Origin: JBBSIN01 sp038232055 | GTDB taxonomy: Bacteria > Actinomycetota > Actinomycetes > JADGOV01 | DNA: 20,687 bases | Direction: 5' to 3' | Assembly (NCBI GenBank): GCA_038232055.1 | Contig: JBBSIN010000042.1 | Coordinates: 1 to 20,687, forward strand | Part shown: one piece after another, positions 15,555 through 20,687 of the stretch | Layout of the letters: each line of letters opens with the position of its first letter | Numbering within the stretch: position 1 is the stretch's first letter | Made by a program: the position numbers and the translations under genes | The notes under the pieces: generated by a model | The model's input: only the letters and a program-made list of their open reading frames with translations | What the model was told of the DNA's origin: nothing | Database searches by the model: none

Positions 15555-16310
15555 TCATTGGAACTTGCGACGCCGGAACGCAGCGATGTCGGACGCCGAC
15601 AACTCGAACCACTCGGCATCGGGGCGCACCCTCTGCTCCGCGAAGCGCATGTGCCAGTACCTCTCGATGCCCACGGGATCGTCGGTGCTGATTGCGTGGA
15701 CTCGGGTGACCTTCTGCGGCAGTTGGATCGCCAACTCGCGCTCCCGGCGACCGACCGCGTTGCTGCGCCCGATCTTGTAGTACCGACCCGACTTCAGGAG
15801 ATAGACGTAGCCGAACGTGCCACCACTCGGGTCCGTCGAAAGCGGCTCGTCCTCGTCTTCGTTGTCGTCCGACTCGACGCTGGCGGGGCGCAACGGCCCC
15901 ACAAGGTCAGCAATATCGGCGTACTCGGGCACTTCGCTGGCGAAGGCCACCAAGCGCGCTATCAACGCATCCTTGGAGCCGTAGCGCCGCAAGTACCACG
16001 ACACCGTCGGCATGAACGGGTGCGTTCGCCGCCACATCATGATCTCAGCCGTTGTTGCCATGCGGCCAAGGCGACGCACTTCTTCGGCAAGCCCGATGAG
16101 GGCGGGCAACTCGTCCAGGCGACCGCCGAAAGCGTTCGGAGCGAACCCTGCCTCGGCCAGCGCGTCGCTCCACTTGGTCCAGTAGCGCCCGCGCCACATG
16201 TGCGCGCGGATGCCGGTGTCCTTCTCGAACCACGCCCTTCCGGGAGCCGTTCCGTCGTTCTCTTCTGCGATGCGCCGGATCTCCCGAAGGATCTGAGCCT
16301 TGCTGATCAT
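15555..16310 (-). CDS. Putative GIY-YIG nuclease (MUG113/T5orf172-like) with two homing-endonuclease-associated repeats
   Basis: This is a 251-aa protein. Residues ~1-60 (SKAQILREIRRIAEEN ... RYWTKWSDALAEAGFAPN) and ~67-130 (ending VSWYLRRYGSKDALIARL) look like two helical homing-endonuclease-associated repeats, DNA-binding units. An acidic linker (DDNEDEDE) leads to a GIY-YIG-type domain at 166-251. It shows GYVYLLKSG and YYKIGRS (K179-I180-G181, R182), then GIERYWHMRF with the presumed metal-binding Glu216, and the closing DAEWFEL motif. All expected catalytic positions seem present. ATG 16310 fits the repeat family's usual N-terminus. GTG 16343 would add 11 residues and has AGAAGG 7 nt upstream, so it is a real alternative. 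It converges with guaA and lies downstream of integrase remnants, so it is probably island cargo. Confidence 0.75.
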   Translation of the reverse strand: MISKAQILREIRRIAEENDGTAPGRAWFEKDTGIRAHMWRGRYWTKWSDALAEAGFAPNAFGGRLDELPALIGLAEEVRRLGRMATTAEIMMWRRTHPFMPTVSWYLRRYGSKDALIARLVAFASEVPEYADIADLVGPLRPASVESDDNEDEDEPLSTDPSGGTFGYVYLLKSGRYYKIGRSNAVGRRERELAIQLPQKVTRVHAISTDDPVGIERYWHMRFAEQRVRPDAEWFELSASDIAAFRRRKFQ

Positions 16311-16460
16311 CCACGAACCGTCCGTCGCGCCGCGTGTGCACACGACGCGGCCTTCTCGCCCGTCAGCGAGGCGTAGTCGGTCATGCCAGCATCATTCTCC
16401 CTCTTGATCCAGATGGCCGGGACATGGCCACTTGTAAGAGGCTGCGCGCCGCTGTCACTG

Positions 16461-16703
16461 CTACTCCTCGGCGAAGCACACGGCCAAGGCGCGTGCAGCG
16501 TTGCGGTTCCAGGTTGTCGCGTCCTCGGTCGTAGCGCCTGGTCGTGGGTGGGTCCGCGTGGCGGGCGAAGTCCTGGACGTCCCCCAGCGAGACCCCGGCG
16601 TCCAACGCCGCGATCGCGGTGTGGCGCAGTGAGTGCGCGCTGATGCGTTTGCTGATGCCCCCTGCCTTTGCCAAACGCTGGATGATGCGAGCCGCATCGA
16701 GAA
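16461..16703 (-). pseudogene. C-terminal fragment of a tyrosine recombinase (integrase), frameshifted
   Basis: About 80 codons of the catalytic domain remain. Box II is ISAHSLRHTAIAALDAGV (His-x-x-Arg), then VQDFARHADPPTTRRYDRGRDNL carries the second His and the presumed nucleophile Tyr. Reading upstream, the frame begins at VLDAARIIQRLAKAGG, exactly where the IS1380 transposase sequence ends, so the N-terminal two thirds are missing. After GRDNL the frame must shift by one base near 16507 to give the natural end RNAARALAVCFAEE and a TAG at 16461-16463. Without the shift it runs on to 16381. It cannot encode an active recombinase, and it marks the island as once integrase-borne. Confidence 0.75.
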
Positions 16704-17383
16704 CCGGCGCCCTGCCGGCGGGCCGCGGCGATCACCTCGTAGCCGTAGAACGCGGAGTCCGCGCGCAGCACTCGCAACCCGCTCGCGCCGGCCGCCCTGG
16801 TGCGCGCCCTTGGCCGAGTTCGTCGAGCACTTCCGCAGGCGAGCCCCGACGATCACCAGCGCCGAGGATGGGGTCGACACGACCGCCAGCAGCGCGTTGA
16901 GGCCCTTCACGGCGGTGTAGCCGGGGCCGGCGCCCTGCTTGGCGTCGCCGTAGGTCCGGCGCATCGTGTCATCGACGCCGACGTAGGCCAGCTCACCGGC
17001 CCGGGCAGCAGCGGGGTGTGGCGGGTCAGTTTGATCAGCAGCCGGGACAAGACCGCGTCGAGCTGACGGACATGGCCGAAGGTGAACGTCCGCAGGAACG
17101 TCCCCAACGTCGAGGGCGCCCGGACTCCGGTGAACAGCCGGCGCGTTCCGCCGTGCCGCAACAGCGCCATGTCGTCGATCGAGTCCGCCCCGGCGACCAT
17201 CCCCGCGATCAGGCTCGGGATCTTCAGGTGCGCGTTGCCGCCACCGGGCTTACCGATCCGCACACGCCCGACGACCAGCCGCTGCAACCCGGCCCGCTCC
17301 ACGAGCTGCAGGACCGGCGCGAGACCGGCGCACGACACGAGGTTCGGATCATCGAACGTGGCGGTGAAGCCGTGACAGACTCG
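16704..17383 (-). pseudogene. IS1380-family transposase remnant (exon 2 after the group II intron)
   Basis: The minus strand encodes an IS1380-type DDE transposase N-terminal half, beginning RVCHGFTATFDDPNLVSCAG, with VPSLIAGMVAGADSIDD-like sequence and RAPSTLGTFLRTFTFG. One base is missing near 17002 (in a run of C/G), after which the frame continues as VGVDDTMRRTYGDAKQG, containing the first catalytic Asp region, to STNSAKGA. Around 16800 there is a small internal deletion with a further shift, and sequence resumes at AGASGLRVLRADSAFYGY. It stops near 16704 at ARRQGA, about half-way through the usual ~450 residues, where recombinase sequence takes over. Non-functional. Its start codon lies at 19916-19918, across the intron. 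Confidence 0.8.
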
Positions 17384-19284
<1,901 letters not shown>

Positions 19285-19915
19285 GAACGTCCTCGCTCCA
19301 AAGGCTCACCTGACCCACGTCAGCACCCTTTCGGGTCCGGGCATCACCCCGTATCCGACCGGTTATCCAAGACGCCGGCGAAGGTCCGGCCACTGCCCTG
19401 GCGTCCCGCTGCCTTTCGACCGTCGGCATTCGCTTCTTGGGCCATCCTGTGCCCGCCGAGGTGCTCGGCCTTCCTCACGGTCGGCCTACCGGATGTCAAC
19501 CCGGACCACGACGGGATTGCCACGTTCCACGTGCGCGAGACCCGATCGGGGAGGGTGCCGCCTATGCCCCGGGCGGCGGTGTTCCCGCGACCGGTCAGAT
19601 GCACCCGGCCGCCGCCTGCCGCTTCCCAGCGGCCAGCCCTACACCCCGGCGCTCATCCCATCATCCGAGGCTCACTCTGACGAGGCGTCATCAGCGGTTC
19701 ACTCGCGTTCACCCGTCCGACCTTCCCCTCGCCTGTGACCCCCGGATGGAACGGGCGCCCTTGGGCTTTCCCCCGGGCTCAGCACCTCGCCGTTACCAGC
19801 GACGCACCCCGAGGAGGGGACGGGCCATGAACACTCGCCCGGGACTACGTCATCGACGACACCGCCGATCCTTCCTCCAACGCGTCCGCTCGACGCACGC
19901 GACCTCGTGTCGCAC
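19285..19915 (-). ncRNA. Group II intron 5' ribozyme region (domains I-III) with EBS candidates
   Basis: This 631-nt non-coding stretch on the minus strand begins GTGCGACACG. EBS1 candidate CATCTG (19596-19601) lies in a loop closed by CCGG/CCGG about 315 nt into the intron. EBS2 candidates GGATG (19662-19666 or 19654-19658) lie about 255 nt in and can pair with CATCC (19924-19928) just upstream of IBS1. These positions are normal for group II introns. Open frames on the plus strand here show no recognisable protein. Confidence 0.7.
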
Positions 19916-19918
19916 CAT
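19916..19918 (-). other. Exon 1 of the IS1380 transposase (start codon only in the coding part)
   Basis: The ATG on the minus strand directly precedes the intron 5' end and is itself preceded by an in-frame TAG. AGAGGGG lies 10 nt upstream of the ATG as a possible ribosome binding site. It is the only coding triplet of the transposase on this side of the intron. Confidence 0.6.
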
Positions 19919-20023
19919 CTACCGGATGCCCCTCTGCTGGGTGGGTTCGATCCCTAGGCATGTTGACCCATGTCGACGCCTGGCGGGAGACTCCAGGGCG
20001 ATTGAGCCTTCACCCTCGCCTTC

Positions 20024-20056
20024 ACCAAGGATGTTTGACTCGCAAAGATCCTTGGT
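20024..20056. repeat. Perfect 9-bp inverted repeat with inner stem between the DUF222 gene and the IS remnant
   Basis: accaaggat (20024-20032) pairs with atccttggt (20048-20056). After one G-G mismatch a further 4-bp stem closes the 5-nt loop actcg. It lies 66 bp beyond the stop of the DUF222-HNH gene and may be its terminator (no U-run), or a structure belonging to the IS1380 end. The 203 bp between 19919 and 20121 hold no gene; a 9-bp direct repeat gccttcacc (about 20006-20026) is also present. Confidence 0.5.
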
Positions 20057-20121
20057 TTAGCCGAACGAGGGGAGCAGGCTGCCGCGGCTCGCGGGTGGCG
20101 TAACAGCCGAGCTGGGTACCG

Positions 20122-20687
20122 CTATGGGTCGGGTCCGTAGCTGGGGAGGGGGACGTGGTAGCTGCGTCCGGTGGGGCTGGTCCAGGTGCAGCTTTCGTCG
20201 TCGTGGCGGACCAGGGTCCAGCCGGCTTCGTGCTTGAGCCGGTGGTGGCGGGCGCAGAGCGCGCCGAGGTTGGTGCGGCTGGTGGGCCCGCCGGCGTCGT
20301 AGGGGACGGTGTGGTCGAGGTGGCAGCGCGCCGCCGGTCGCCCGCAGGTGGGGAAGCGGCAGGTCCGGTCGCGGGCCACGATGTAGTTGGCGAGGGCGGC
20401 TGGCGGGCGGTAGGTGGTCCGCCCGGCGTCGAGGAGGCGGCCGGTGGCGGGTTCGGTGAGGAAGCGGCGCCACTGCCCGTCGGCGGCGAGGGTTCGGGCC
20501 AGCGAGGCGGGGACGGGTCCGTACCCGGCGAGCTCACCGGGGGCGTCGTCGAGGCCGAGCACGGTGTCCAGGGACACGGTGAGCGCGATGTGCGGGCGCT
20601 GGCCGTGGCGGGTCGGCAGCGTCGGGTCGGCCAGCGCGGCCCGGGCGATCGCGACGAGCGCGTCGGCCCGCCGGGCGTCCACGTCCC
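20122..20687 (-). CDS. DUF222 / HNH endonuclease family protein (partial, N-terminus beyond right edge)
   Basis: The frame is open to the right edge (188 codons seen), so the visible GTG at 20682 need not be the start; members usually have 400-500 residues. The visible part begins DARRADALVAIARAAL, typical of the DUF222 (13E12-type) family. After a linker with TVSLDTVLGL it ends in an HNH domain: VARDRTCRFPTCGRPAARC, then HLDHTVPYDAGGPTSRTNL and CARHHRLKHEAGW, which hold the metal-binding Cys pairs, the catalytic HLDH, the Asn and the final His residues. All HNH positions look intact. This family is abundant in Actinobacteria and often near mobile elements; its biological role is unclear. It probably forms the right flank of the island, or cargo of another element. 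Confidence 0.88.
   Translation of the reverse strand, partial: DVDARRADALVAIARAALADPTLPTRHGQRPHIALTVSLDTVLGLDDAPGELAGYGPVPASLARTLAADGQWRRFLTEPATGRLLDAGRTTYRPPAALANYIVARDRTCRFPTCGRPAARCHLDHTVPYDAGGPTSRTNLGALCARHHRLKHEAGWTLVRHDDESCTWTSPTGRSYHVPLPSYGPDP

Noticed and set aside
19940..19985. tRNA-like T-arm (gggttcgatccc)
   Set aside because: The T-stem has a mismatch and a wobble, and no anticodon arm, D-arm or acceptor pairing could be found around it.

Overview
The window is very GC-rich, uses GTG starts freely, and has TAnnnT -10 boxes placed directly in front of start codons. Its gene content also points to a high-GC actinobacterium: a DUF3027 protein, a sacsin-type ATPase, DUF2530, GuaB3, a cold-shock protein with a C-terminal tail, and a DUF222-HNH protein. 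I cannot name the genus from sequence alone. No rRNA, tRNA or CRISPR array was seen.

Positions 1-9148 read as an actinobacterial core neighbourhood. At the left edge is a secreted lipoprotein (minus strand, running off the window) whose tail is encoded by a 42-bp minisatellite. Divergent from it is an orphan LarE-like sulfur transferase. Then come a cold-shock protein, a convergent MFS permease, and, divergent from the permease, a DUF3027 protein overlapping by 4 nt a 982-aa GHKL/sacsin-like ATPase that appears to start at CTG. A convergent DUF2530 membrane protein and guaB3 follow.

Positions 9149-15468 hold a small membrane protein, a DUF427 protein, and two divergently transcribed secreted beta-propeller proteins: one with sialidase-type Asp boxes, the other with a malectin-like domain between two propeller regions. 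guaA comes next. guaB3 and guaA together belong to guanine nucleotide synthesis, but the secreted proteins separate them here.

Positions 15469 to about 20120 form a decayed mobile island directly downstream of guaA, whose 3' end is a known integration hotspot. Reading on the minus strand, a 2.5-kb group II intron of chloroplast-like type sits exactly after the ATG of an IS1380-type transposase. Its maturase gene is frameshifted, but domains V and VI look intact. The transposase is itself frameshifted, internally deleted and truncated, and it abuts the last ~80 codons of a tyrosine recombinase. After that comes an intact-looking nuclease with two homing-endonuclease-associated repeats and a GIY-YIG (MUG113/T5orf172-like) domain. 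A DUF222-HNH gene, also of a family often linked to mobile DNA, runs off the right edge.

The strongest observations are the exact intron insertion (predicted exon joining restores the transposase frame, with matching EBS/IBS candidates), the CTG/TGA overlap in the DUF3027-ATPase pair, and the apparently leaderless starts of larE and guaA. The DUF3027 / sacsin-like ATPase / MFS / DUF2530 cluster is the best candidate for a poorly described conserved system.
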